DNA of 64,000 nt from assembly GCF_030913655.1 (NCBI RefSeq), contig NZ_CP133189.1, positions 1,984,001 to 2,048,000 of the forward strand, in the 5' to 3' direction. The notes beneath the pieces were generated by a model. It did no database searches. It had not been told where the DNA came from and saw only the letters and a list, made by a program, of their open reading frames with translations. The position numbers were made by a program, and so were the translations under genes. The stretch is from Clostridium sp. MB40-C1. Lineage in GTDB: Bacteria > Bacillota > Clostridia > Clostridiales > Clostridiaceae. Shown here in pieces: positions 16,451-24,651 of this stretch. Numbering within the stretch: the first letter of the stretch is position 1; the number at the start of each line of letters is the position of its first letter.

Positions 16451-17240
16451 CAAACAGTGCTCTATCACTTAAAAGATCTTTATCTCTATTAGCTTCAAAG
16501 AATTGAAGAAGTTTATCCATAGTAAGAGATTTCTTTTCTTCTCCACTTACATCTAAAATAACCTCTCCTTCATGAAGCATTATAAGTCTATTTCCAAGCT
16601 TTATAGCATGATTTAAATTATGAGTTATCATAAGAGTTGTCATGTTTTTTTCTTCAACAATTTCTTTTGTAATTTCAATTATTTTTTCTGAAGTTTTCGG
16701 ATCTAATGCTGCCGTATGCTCATCTAATAATAAAAGTTTAGGTTCTGACATAGCCGTCATTATAAGAGTAAGAGCTTGCCTTTGACCTCCAGATAGTAGT
16801 CCTACTTTAGTATTAAGTTTATCTTCAAGTCCTAAATCAAGTTTTGAAAGTAATTGTTTAAAATAAGGAATATTTTTTTTATCAATACCAAAACTTAATC
16901 CAAATTTTTTCCCTTTATTATATGCCATAGACATATTTTCTAAAATAGTCATAGAAGGGGCTGTTCCTTTTGAAGGGTCTTGAAATACTCTGCCTATAAA
17001 TTTACTACATTTATGCTCTGATAAGTCTGATATTTTTTTGCCCTCTAAACTTATATTTCCATCGTCTGGAGATATTGTTCCAGATATAACATTCAATAAT
17101 GTAGATTTTCCAGCTCCATTACTTCCTATTATAGTTATAAAGTCTCCTTTATTTACTTTTAAATTAAGCCCATTAAAAATTATATTCTCATTAACAGTAT
17201 TTTTATTGAACACTTTGTATAGATTCCTTATTTCTAACAA
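16446..17240 (-). CDS. ABC transporter ATP-binding protein (TrpXYZ-like)
   Basis: About 264 residues, counted from TTG 17240 (GGAGGGG 6 nt upstream); TTG 17243 is an alternative. Walker A is [14 protein letters not shown], the signature LSGGQRQALTL, Walker B LLLLDEHTAALD, and the H-loop MITHN. The start overlaps the permease gene by 38 nt, implying translational coupling. With the permease and COG2984-type binding protein it forms a complete importer. Family members take up tryptophan or related aromatic compounds; substrate here inferred. The stop codon lies in a repeat A copy. Confidence 0.85.
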   Translation of the reverse strand: MLEIRNLYKVFNKNTVNENIIFNGLNLKVNKGDFITIIGSNGAGKSTLLNVISGTISPDDGNISLEGKKISDLSEHKCSKFIGRVFQDPSKGTAPSMTILENMSMAYNKGKKFGLSFGIDKKNIPYFKQLLSKLDLGLEDKLNTKVGLLSGGQRQALTLIMTAMSEPKLLLLDEHTAALDPKTSEKIIEITKEIVEEKNMTTLMITHNLNHAIKLGNRLIMLHEGEVILDVSGEEKKSLTMDKLLQFFEANRDKDLLSDRALFA

Positions 17241-18117
17241 CAATATCCCCTCCTTTGCTCTCTTTTTTTGCAAACTTAAATCCAAAGCCTGCATTATTAG
17301 CTCCTAATACTACAACTACTATAAGAGCAGTTATTAATTTCAAATCAGAAGGTGGAAGACCAAATCTTAATGCAGCTCCAATGGCCAACTTATATAAAAT
17401 TGCTCCTATTAATGCCATAGTAGTAGCTTTAACAAATGAGAATTTTTTAAAAACAGCTTCTCCAAGTATTACTGATGCAAGACCTATAACCACAGTTCCT
17501 GTTCCCATTGCTACCGCAGCATACCCTTGTTGTTGTGCCATTATAGCTCCCCCTAAAGCAACTATACCATTAGAGATCATAAGACCCATTACCTTCACCA
17601 TACTCTTATCAACTGCTAAAGAAGTAACAAGTTGTTCATTATCTCCTACTGCCTTTAACATAAATCCTATTTTGGTTTTTAAAAATAAATCTAAAAATAA
17701 TTTAATAACTAAAGCAAATATAGCAATTACAATAGTTGAATTTATAGACTTTGTTTCTGTAAAAATTGTATTGAATTTAAAGAAAGATACATTAGACTTT
17801 CCCATTACCCTTAAATTTACTGAGTACAAAGCTATCATTACTAATATTCCAGATAAAAGGTTTGTTATTTTTAGCTTAACATGAAGTAATCCAGTTATCA
17901 TTCCACCTAACATGCCCGCTATTATTGACAAAAAACATGCTACAAAAGGATTTATACCTTTGGAAAGACACAAAGCAGTAACAGCTGCACCTAAAGGGAA
18001 TGTTCCATCTACTGATAAATCAGGAAAATCTAATATTTTATAAGTGATATATACCCCTAATGAAACTATAGAAAAAATCAATCCTTGTTCTAATACACTT
18101 AACAAAAAACCTGTCAT
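17203..18117 (-). CDS. ABC transporter permease (TrpXYZ-like)
   Basis: 304 residues, eight to ten hydrophobic helices. YKILDFPDLSVDGTFPLGAA near residue 25 and the glycine-rich VIGLASVILGEAVF are typical of the branched-chain/TrpY-type permease family (COG4120). The ATG at 18117 shares bases with the stop of the binding-protein gene, and the 3' end overlaps the ATPase gene. Cytoplasmic membrane channel of the importer encoded by 16446-19127. Confidence 0.85.
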   Translation of the reverse strand: MTGFLLSVLEQGLIFSIVSLGVYITYKILDFPDLSVDGTFPLGAAVTALCLSKGINPFVACFLSIIAGMLGGMITGLLHVKLKITNLLSGILVMIALYSVNLRVMGKSNVSFFKFNTIFTETKSINSTIVIAIFALVIKLFLDLFLKTKIGFMLKAVGDNEQLVTSLAVDKSMVKVMGLMISNGIVALGGAIMAQQQGYAAVAMGTGTVVIGLASVILGEAVFKKFSFVKATTMALIGAILYKLAIGAALRFGLPPSDLKLITALIVVVVLGANNAGFGFKFAKKESKGGDIVVRNKESIQSVQ

Positions 18118-19127
18118 TACTTTTCACCTCCAGAAATCATTTCTGCCTTTGAAGAAATTTCTTCTGGAATTTTTATATTTAACTTTTCCATAGAATCTTT
18201 ATTTATAACTATTGTTGCTTTTTTTTGCATTTCTACTGGTATTTCTGATGGTTTTTTACCTTTTAGAATTTCTACCGCTTTAAGTCCTGTTTGATAACCT
18301 AATTTTTCGTAGTCAATTCCTTCAGTTGCCAATGCTCCACCCTTTACATGGGCACTTTCTGTACCTATAACAGGTATCTTCTTTTCAAAACATTGTTGTG
18401 CAACAGTGGTTATTGCAGATGCAACCATGTTATCTTTTATTACAAGTAATACATCTATTTTATCTAAAATCGACTGTAAACTTTGAGGAATTTCATTTTC
18501 TGCAGTAATACCTTGTGCTATTATTCCTAGTCCAAATTTAGATGCACTATTCTTTGCTTCTTGTACTTGTACCTCCGAATTGATTTCACTAGTATTATAA
18601 AGTATTCCTACTTTTTTAGTTGAAGGAATTATCTTTTTTATAAGTTTAAATTGAACATCTATAGGCGCTGCATCAGAAGTTCCTGTAACGTTAGTTCCTG
18701 GACTATTTAAAGCCTTAACTATTCCTGCTTTAACAGGATCAGTAACTGCCGTCATTACAATTGGAATATTTTTATTTGATTTTTGAGTAGAATTGTAAGC
18801 CGCTTGTGCTGAAGGAGTTGCAATTGCAAAAATTAAATCTACGTTGTCATTTACAAATTTATCAGCAATTGTTTGAGTTGTTGGATTATCTCCTTGGGCA
18901 TTTTGGTAATCAATTTTTATATTTTGCCCATCAATGTAATTATTATCTTTTAATGCTTTTATAAAACCTTCCCTAGTAGAATCTAATGCAGGATGTTCTA
19001 CAACCTGTGTTATACCTATCTTTTTAACCTTTTCTCCGGCTTTAGATGCCTTTGAAGCCGAACAACCAGATAAAGTTCCTATTAATAATACTCCTGCCAT
19101 TAAAACTGAAATTTTTTTTCCTACCAT
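18117..19127 (-). CDS. ABC transporter substrate-binding lipoprotein (TrpX-like, COG2984)
   Basis: 336 residues. A lipoprotein signal ends in the lipobox LSGC (Cys at about residue 22). The mature part shows the COG2984 pattern: KIGITQVVEHPALDSTREGF, VDLIFAIATPSAQAAYN, PIVMTAVTDPVKAGIV, GTSDAAPID and IPVIGTESAHVKGGALAT. GGAGGATGGT precedes the ATG. Members capture tryptophan or other aromatic ligands outside the membrane. It is first in a three-gene operon with a long structured leader (19128-19495). Confidence 0.85.
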   Translation of the reverse strand: MVGKKISVLMAGVLLIGTLSGCSASKASKAGEKVKKIGITQVVEHPALDSTREGFIKALKDNNYIDGQNIKIDYQNAQGDNPTTQTIADKFVNDNVDLIFAIATPSAQAAYNSTQKSNKNIPIVMTAVTDPVKAGIVKALNSPGTNVTGTSDAAPIDVQFKLIKKIIPSTKKVGILYNTSEINSEVQVQEAKNSASKFGLGIIAQGITAENEIPQSLQSILDKIDVLLVIKDNMVASAITTVAQQCFEKKIPVIGTESAHVKGGALATEGIDYEKLGYQTGLKAVEILKGKKPSEIPVEMQKKATIVINKDSMEKLNIKIPEEISSKAEMISGGEK

Positions 19128-19310
19128 ACTACCATCCTCCTAATTTTTTTAAATCTATCTTTATAGAATATATTTTAAATAAATTTTGATTTTAAAATCT
19201 TTATTTAAGTATTTCTTAAGCAACTCTTATACTCTATTAAAGTTACTAATTTTTAAAATCTAATTAAAGAATTTAAATAAATTTTATTAAATCATCATTT
19301 ATTTTTTAAA

Positions 19311-19495
19311 CAAAAAACTCTCCTTAAGGAGAGTATTATTATACATAAATACACTTATAAAACAATAAGATACCTAATTATATCCTACTGCCTATAAACT
19401 CTATATCTCCTACTATTCTACCATTCTACTGTTTTCCTACCATACTCCAATAATACAAAAATAAATCTTCCATTCTACAAGTTTAACGATAAATT
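19311..19495 (-). promoter_or_regulatory. UAG-rich leader RNA with intrinsic terminator, TrpX-like operon
   Basis: Transcription from the promoter at 19502-19530 gives a ~184-nt leader ending in the hairpin ACTCTCCTT / AAGGAGAGT (19317-19334) and a T run, 185 nt before the first gene. Between 19382 and 19478 the RNA carries many UAG, GAG and AAG triplets, several at 8-nt intervals (for example UAGAAUGGUAG and UAGAAUAGUAG). A 15-residue ORF (19473-19426) encodes MEDLFLYYWSMVGKQ, rich in aromatic residues, but lacks a good ribosome site. Both features suggest conditional termination. Confidence 0.55.
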
Positions 19496-19501
19496 GTATA
19501 T

Positions 19502-19530
19502 ATTTTACTATAAAATCATATGTTTGTCAA
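19502..19530 (-). promoter_or_regulatory. Sigma-A promoter of the TrpX-like operon
   Basis: On the minus strand TTGACA (19530-19525), a 17-nt spacer and TAAAAT (19507-19502). The predicted start is near 19495. Confidence 0.75.
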
Positions 19531-19598
19531 TAGGTTTTTGTAGTTTGCCATACTAAAAAATATGTTTATCTACTTTTTATAACTAAAATTTTCTAAGC

Positions 19599-19635
19599 AG
19601 TGAACAATAAAAGTTATATAGTTTTAGGATTATGG
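19599..19635. repeat. Dispersed repeat B, divergent copy
   Basis: AGTGAACAATAAAAGTTATA then TAGTTTTAGGATTATGG aligns with 40361-40413 but lacks the TTGCAT segment. Confidence 0.4.
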
Positions 19636-19641
19636 ATTTTT

Positions 19642-20787
19642 TCATTTACACACTAGCTCTTTGCCATCATGTAAATACTTTTGTTTTATATAATCTATTA
19701 TTTCTAGTTCACTTTCAACTTCACCTTTAACTGGATATGTTTTTTTAACTACTTCAATTTCATTTAATAGTTTGTCTGCTTTTATTATATCCTTTTCTAT
19801 TATCAAAGCATAAGCATACATCAAGCGTTTTCTTGATATATAGCAATCAGTTAATTTTATATACTTTTTTAATTCTTTAGTATATAACTGATCAATTATT
19901 TTTTTTCTACAATCTCCTATAATTTCGTAAAAAAGAAGTTCACAATTAATCTCATTTTTAAAAAACTTGATTAAATTAGGAGCATCATTTAATAAATTTT
20001 CATAACATTCTTTTGCCTTGTCAAATTCTTTTCTATCATGATAATAATTAGCCTCTAAGCATTTTATACTACTAATCAATGAATTATTTAAGTTAGCCTC
20101 ACTAGGAAGCTTATACCAGCTAATAGGCATATCCTTCATTCGTACTCCCTGATGAAGAAGCCCATTCACTCTAAGTTGTATGTAGAATGAATATCTTGAA
20201 AGTAAATCATTTTTCATAGAAAACATATTGTATCCATCATTAGCAATCCCTCCTACTTTCATAGGAATACCATTCATAACTAAATCATAGATTCCACTAA
20301 TACTAGTTAAAATCAAAAATGCTTCTACTAATTTTGGCATAGGAAATAGCATATACAAAATCATGCATAAACATGATACTAAAAAATTCATTAATATTCC
20401 GCCTAGATTATAAAGAATGTAGGGACAATCATATCCATTTCCTTTTGGCGGCATCATAAGACACTGTCCGCCTGTTCCCATAACTTTGAATTTTTTTAAT
20501 ACTATTTTATTGTTTTCTTTTATAAATGTTAGAGTTCCAACTCTGAAAGATACAAATTCATATCCAGACCAGATTCCACAAATTAAATGCCCCGCTTCAT
20601 GCAGAATTAATTGTAGTGTAAATGCTAGTCCAAAAAGAATAAAGCATGCTATAATCATAAAAATGTCTCCTTCAGATAACATTCCTATGATTACACCGAT
20701 TATAGAACCCATTCCTGTAAACAATATAATGGTAATTAATTTTTTTAATAAATTTTTAACTCCGTTGTTTTGTGACTCATTATTCAT
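19642..20787 (-). CDS. M50-like membrane metalloprotease with helical C-terminal domain
   Basis: 381 residues from the ATG at 20787, which follows GGGGATATTT; the frame extends to a TTG at 20817 without a site. Four to five hydrophobic helices occupy residues ~15-190. LILHEAGHLICG is the HExxH zinc site of site-2-protease-type M50 enzymes, here lying in the second helix. The C-terminal ~170 residues are soluble and TPR-like (SIKCLEANYYHDRKEFDKAK). A similar layout is common in clostridial genes next to exporters, but no peptide substrate is visible. Downstream of the GntR/ABC cluster in transcription order. Confidence 0.75.
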   Translation of the reverse strand: MNNESQNNGVKNLLKKLITIILFTGMGSIIGVIIGMLSEGDIFMIIACFILFGLAFTLQLILHEAGHLICGIWSGYEFVSFRVGTLTFIKENNKIVLKKFKVMGTGGQCLMMPPKGNGYDCPYILYNLGGILMNFLVSCLCMILYMLFPMPKLVEAFLILTSISGIYDLVMNGIPMKVGGIANDGYNMFSMKNDLLSRYSFYIQLRVNGLLHQGVRMKDMPISWYKLPSEANLNNSLISSIKCLEANYYHDRKEFDKAKECYENLLNDAPNLIKFFKNEINCELLFYEIIGDCRKKIIDQLYTKELKKYIKLTDCYISRKRLMYAYALIIEKDIIKADKLLNEIEVVKKTYPVKGEVESELEIIDYIKQKYLHDGKELVCK

Positions 20788-20873
20788 AAATATCCCCAAT
20801 ACACTAAAATTTTTCAAGCAAAAACTATACTAATAATTTTAATTTACTAAAAATAATACTAAATACCCTACAC

Positions 20874-21272
20874 TTAACTATTATACTTAATATAAACCAT
20901 AAGTACTATACATAAAATACCAATCACAAAAAATATGCCTGATTTTTTCAAACTTGGTGTAAAAAGTTCTCTAGGATTATCTTTATAGTAAGCAATTTTT
21001 ATTTGATCACCTATAGAAGCATTCATGGGAACCTGAATTCTATTTGAGGATACGTACTCTTTTCCCTCTACTCTAAAACTTACGATAGCCCATTTAGAGT
21101 TATTTTTTTTCATTGTTTCTGGTGCAAGGGTATTTGTATCAATTATTGTTGCTATTGTGTAGCTTATTTTATCTTTATTCCTCATAAAGCTAACACACTG
21201 ATATATAGAATACACTATACAAGATGCTGCTGCAACTCCAAAAATTAAAATAGCTTGTGCATTTTGTTCCAT
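20874..21272 (-). CDS. DUF3592-like membrane protein
   Basis: 132 residues. Two membrane helices (about 8-28 and 108-128) flank an extracytoplasmic or cytoplasmic beta-rich domain with VSFRVEGKEY and IGDQIKIAYYKDNPRE. This arrangement is typical of DUF3592. Close behind the ABC-2 permease (12-nt gap), so probably the fourth gene of the GntR operon. Function unknown. Confidence 0.7.
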   Translation of the reverse strand: MEQNAQAILIFGVAAASCIVYSIYQCVSFMRNKDKISYTIATIIDTNTLAPETMKKNNSKWAIVSFRVEGKEYVSSNRIQVPMNASIGDQIKIAYYKDNPRELFTPSLKKSGIFFVIGILCIVLMVYIKYNS

Positions 21273-21284
21273 CTAATCACCATC

Positions 21285-21941
21285 CTAATACTCTTTGTTC
21301 TCAATAATCTTATTTGATGCCATAGTTCCAAGGCTGATGGAGGCACATATTATCAATAACGATAAGCCCGTAACCATCCAGATGGAACTATTTTGAATAT
21401 TAGCTATTAATGCCATACTATTTCCTAAATATTTTACAATTAGTGGTATGACAAATGGAGATATGAACATTATGCCTGTACTAATTATTTGTAATTTAAC
21501 ATAACCAAACTTAAATGTCATAGGAATATAAATTCCAAAAAATATTTCTATTAATACAGAAACCATCAATACATTTTTTATATCTACTTTTCCTATATGT
21601 GTCATTGATACCTTCGATAATACTAAAAATAAAATTGTGGTTACTATAAAGGCAAAAGTAACAACAACATATTTTGCTATAATAACTTTTTTAATTGACA
21701 TAGGTGTTATTCTAAGATAGATTTCACCTTTTTGCTTCATTTCCTCCATAGATATTGAATGATACACCATAAATGTCATCATCAACACTAATATACCATA
21801 AAGAATATTTCCATTGTTCTGAAATACAGGTGTTCTGTATGAAATAAATATAGGAGCCAGCACAATAAACATAGTAATAGTTAATAAATACTTCTTTATT
21901 AGTAAAAAGTCTTTCTTAAATAGACTGTAAATTACCTTCAC
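21285..21941 (-). CDS. ABC-2 type transporter permease
   Basis: 218 residues with six hydrophobic helices, the length of a half-size ABC-2 permease. MKVIYSLFKKDFLLIKKYLL is a typical basic N-terminus and SMEEMKQKGEIYLRITPMS a typical loop after helix 2. It follows the ATPase gene by 4 nt. Together they form an exporter like YtrBC or BcrAB, often active on cell-wall-targeting antibiotics or lipids. Substrate unknown. Confidence 0.8.
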   Translation of the reverse strand: MKVIYSLFKKDFLLIKKYLLTITMFIVLAPIFISYRTPVFQNNGNILYGILVLMMTFMVYHSISMEEMKQKGEIYLRITPMSIKKVIIAKYVVVTFAFIVTTILFLVLSKVSMTHIGKVDIKNVLMVSVLIEIFFGIYIPMTFKFGYVKLQIISTGIMFISPFVIPLIVKYLGNSMALIANIQNSSIWMVTGLSLLIICASISLGTMASNKIIENKEY

Positions 21942-21945
21942 ATTA

Positions 21946-22797
21946 TCACTCCCCTACCATTGCTAAAAATATATCTTCTAAATTTGCTTTTTCCATAATA
22001 ATATTAGAATTTAGTGATTGCATTGCCTCAAACTCCCTTGTAATCCCTATAAAACTATACCTTGATTGATCAAGTATTTTAAAAGGAACTTCCTTTATTT
22101 TTTCTAAGTCATCTAGTGAACCTTTTATTAAACGATAGGATTCTATTAAATCATCTTTTCCTGCTTGTTCTACAACTTTTCCCTTATCAATAATTATGAT
22201 TTCATCAGCACATCGCTCCAAATCGCTAGTAATATGCGTTGAAAAAAATACACTTTTTCCTTCTTCTTGAACAAATTCATTTAATATATCCATCAATTCT
22301 TTTCGTATTTCTGGATCAAGTCCAGAAGTTGGTTCATCCATAATAAGGAAATCAGCGCCATGAGATAAAGCCAATGCCAAAGAATATTTAAGCTTCATTC
22401 CTTTTGACAAGGTTCCTATTGATTGTTTTGGATTTAATTGAAACTTTTTTAAGTATTCTCCATAAGCTTCTTCATCCCAAGAGGTATAGCAAGTAGCAAT
22501 TACATTTTTCATTTCATTTAGAGTTAGATTTTCATAAAAAAATCCATCATCCAAAACAACACCTATTTTATTTTTTATCAAAGAATCATCATCTTGATAT
22601 TTGTTCGAAAAGAATGTAATTTCACCACTATCATTCTTTAATAACCCTAATAAAATCTTTATCAAAGTTGTTTTCCCTGCACCATTTTTCCCAAGAAATC
22701 CTGTGATACAGTTTTCTTCAATATGAAAAGATACATCATTTAGACTAAAATTTTTAAATTTCTTTGAAACTCCGCAAACATTTAATACATCTCTCAC
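21946..22797 (-). CDS. ABC transporter ATP-binding protein (YtrB/BcrA-like)
   Basis: 283 residues. Walker A FLGKNGAGKTTLIKI, signature LSKGMKLKYSLALAL, Walker B FLIMDEPTSGLDPE, H-loop FFSTHI. The LSKGM form and the ~80-residue C-terminal extension are usual in exporters with ABC-2 permeases. It lies 3 nt after the GntR gene and 4 nt before the permease, so the three are one operon controlled by the regulator's own promoter. Confidence 0.88.
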   Translation of the reverse strand: MRDVLNVCGVSKKFKNFSLNDVSFHIEENCITGFLGKNGAGKTTLIKILLGLLKNDSGEITFFSNKYQDDDSLIKNKIGVVLDDGFFYENLTLNEMKNVIATCYTSWDEEAYGEYLKKFQLNPKQSIGTLSKGMKLKYSLALALSHGADFLIMDEPTSGLDPEIRKELMDILNEFVQEEGKSVFFSTHITSDLERCADEIIIIDKGKVVEQAGKDDLIESYRLIKGSLDDLEKIKEVPFKILDQSRYSFIGITREFEAMQSLNSNIIMEKANLEDIFLAMVGE

Positions 22798-22800
22798 AAC

Positions 22801-23175
22801 TTATACCTCCTCATAAATAATATCCATCATATCCATAAGTTCTTTTTTACTTATTCCCATAGTTTTTGCTGTAGAAACCATCTCAAACATTTTATCCTCT
22901 ACCATTAATCTTTTTGTATCTTTGATTAAATCTATATTCCCAGCTAATACAAAAGTTCCTTTACCTGCCTGACTTTTTACAAATCCCTCTTTTTCCAGTT
23001 CATCATACACTCTACGAATAGTTAATATACTAACCCTTAGATCTGTGGAAAAATTACGGATAGATGGTAATAGCTCTCCATTTTTTAGTTCACCTTTTAA
23101 TATTGCTGACTTTATTTGCTCTTTAATTTGCTGATATAAAGGTTTTTCTGAAGTATTTGAAAGAACAATATTCAA
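22801..23175 (-). CDS. GntR family regulator, YtrA subfamily
   Basis: 124 residues: an N-terminal winged helix (PLYQQIKEQIKSAILKGELK, LPSIRNFSTDLRVS, TIRRVYDELEKEGFV) and a short C-terminal dimerisation segment of ~50 residues, the hallmark of the YtrA group. These repress ABC exporters and their own gene and respond to cell-wall antibiotics. Encoded first in the operon with the ATPase and permease. Symmetric sequence lies between its -10 and start (23191-23220). Confidence 0.88.
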   Translation of the reverse strand: MNIVLSNTSEKPLYQQIKEQIKSAILKGELKNGELLPSIRNFSTDLRVSILTIRRVYDELEKEGFVKSQAGKGTFVLAGNIDLIKDTKRLMVEDKMFEMVSTAKTMGISKKELMDMMDIIYEEV

Positions 23176-23190
23176 CTTATCCCTCCTTAA

Positions 23191-23239
23191 TGTGTATGTA
23201 ACTACATCACATTATACACATCAAACACAGTTTTGTCAA
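23191..23239 (-). promoter_or_regulatory. Promoter and putative operator of the GntR-ABC operon
   Basis: On the minus strand TTGACA (23239-23234), 17 nt, TATAAT (23216-23211). TGTGTA (23191-23196) and TACACA (23215-23220) are symmetric about an inner ATGTA-AC-TACAT (23196-23207). Position overlapping the start of transcription suggests autorepression. Confidence 0.7.
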
Positions 23240-23275
23240 AAAATCTAATAATATCTAAAGTAAGTAATTTTACAT

Positions 23276-23306
23276 AAAATAAATAACCACCAACTTAGCT
23301 GGTGAT
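23276..23306 (-). terminator. Terminator after the carboxyethylornithine synthase gene
   Basis: CACCA ... TGGTG hairpin with AT extensions, followed on the minus strand by TTATTTATTTTATG. A second hairpin, AGAGCTACTAA / TTAGTAACTCT, lies at 23338-23360. These, with the promoter, fill 23176-23490. Confidence 0.6.
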
Positions 23307-23490
23307 TTTATTTGTTTTATTTATATGCAAATAAATAGAGCTACTAAGTTAGTAACTCTAAATTTATACATTTATTTATACTTTACTTCTCTCTTTGGTT
23401 TTAGAATTGAACTTTAACTTTGACTTTGTGTATTTGCCACTCATCGTCATACTTTATGTAGAAAAATAATTTTCCTTATTAATAAATTAA

Positions 23491-24432
23491 TTATTTAGTA
23501 ACTAAATCTCTGAATATTTTAACATCCTTACTATATACATTTTCACTAAAGGATTTGCTTATTTTCTCACTGACTGTTCTATAAAAAATTGAAGGAGCAT
23601 TATTAACTACATAATAATTAACATTATCTTTTACATATATAGGCTTGTCTATACATGTGTTTACACTACATTCTATTGCTCTCCCTGCATTAGCTGCTGC
23701 ATCTATTATTAAGCAATGTTTCTTTAATTTTTTTTGTTGTTCTAAAGTGATTATATGTAGATTATCTTCAGTAAATTCTAGCTCTATACCATTTATTATT
23801 ATGTCAAATTTACCTAAACAATCTTGGAATTGATTTAGAGTTTTCCTGTAAAACATTCTTATATTATCCGTAAATTTAGCTATAGCATTAAAAGCTCCTT
23901 GTGATACATTACCTGACCCTAAAATAGCTACCCTTGTATTGCTATCTGGTATTAGCCCAAAATTTACAATAGCATGAATTACAGCAGAATAACCTGCAAT
24001 ATAGCTGTTATCTCTTATAAAATTTGGTTTTATCCAACTTATAGGTTTTTCAATATCTCTGTAAAACACTGATGGATGTATATTATCTAAATCAACTATT
24101 ATTAAACTTTTAGGCTTACCCTGCTGCTCCATAAAATCTTTACCAGAACCAAAAGGATGAGTCCATCCTATTATCATTTGATTTTCTCTTATATATTTAT
24201 AATCTTCTTCCTTTATAACCTTAAGAGAAAATATAGCATCACATTCTGAAAATATCTCTTTTCTTTTTAAAATAGTACATCCCACTTTTTCATATTCTTC
24301 ATTACTTATGTCCAAATTCATACCAAAATTATCTTCTATAAATATTTCGTTTTCAAAATTCTTTATGTGCTTGGGAATCAATGCCACCCTTTTCTCATTT
24401 GAAAAACTAGGAATAATAAAACCTAACTTCAT
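23491..24432 (-). CDS. N5-(carboxyethyl)ornithine synthase-like dehydrogenase
   Basis: 313 residues, the size of the Lactococcus enzyme. The N-terminus MKLGFIIPSFSNEKRVALIP is of the alanine dehydrogenase/PNT type. A Rossmann motif VAILGSGNVSQGAFNAIAKF lies near residue 165. The enzyme reductively joins pyruvate to the ornithine side chain with NADPH. Saccharopine or opine dehydrogenase activity is the main alternative. GGAGGAGGG precedes the ATG. Its upstream side abuts the trailer end of the CRISPR array. Confidence 0.7.
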   Translation of the reverse strand: MKLGFIIPSFSNEKRVALIPKHIKNFENEIFIEDNFGMNLDISNEEYEKVGCTILKRKEIFSECDAIFSLKVIKEEDYKYIRENQMIIGWTHPFGSGKDFMEQQGKPKSLIIVDLDNIHPSVFYRDIEKPISWIKPNFIRDNSYIAGYSAVIHAIVNFGLIPDSNTRVAILGSGNVSQGAFNAIAKFTDNIRMFYRKTLNQFQDCLGKFDIIINGIELEFTEDNLHIITLEQQKKLKKHCLIIDAAANAGRAIECSVNTCIDKPIYVKDNVNYYVVNNAPSIFYRTVSEKISKSFSENVYSKDVKIFRDLVTK

Positions 24433-24458
24433 ATACCCTCCTCCTTCTTAAAGTTTTA

Positions 24459-24651
24459 TAAATTACTCTATTTTCTAATTTAATAAAATTATAACATTAA
24501 TCGCTTAAATATTCAGATAATTTTCAAAAAAGCTAATAATTATCAATTTTAATAATTATTAGCTCAAACTATTATATCTTTTCCACATAGTTAATATAAA
24601 AATCTTTATTTTTAGATAGTAAATAACTTTTTTTACATTTACATCTCACAT
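24459..24651. repeat. CRISPR-trailer duplication, left copy
   Basis: About 193 bp nearly identical to 38577-38770. It includes the array terminator, a degenerate terminal repeat, the last ancestral spacer-like segment and the start of the first intact repeat. Longest identical block spans AGCTAATAATTATC through ATAAAAATCTTTATTTTTA. Confidence 0.9.
24525..24564 (-). terminator. Terminator of the CRISPR transcript
   Basis: AGCTAATAATTAT (24531-24543) pairs with ATAATTATTAGCT (24552-24564), a 13-bp perfect stem; on the minus strand it is followed by TTTTTT. This fixes array transcription as minus strand. Confidence 0.8.

Noticed and set aside
17255-17884. Plus-strand 209-codon ORF
   Set aside because: Complement of the ABC permease; no family match and no ribosome site.
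19128-19495. T-box leader before the TrpX-like operon
   Set aside because: No T-box sequence (complement of the tRNA end with GGUGG...CGCG) is found.
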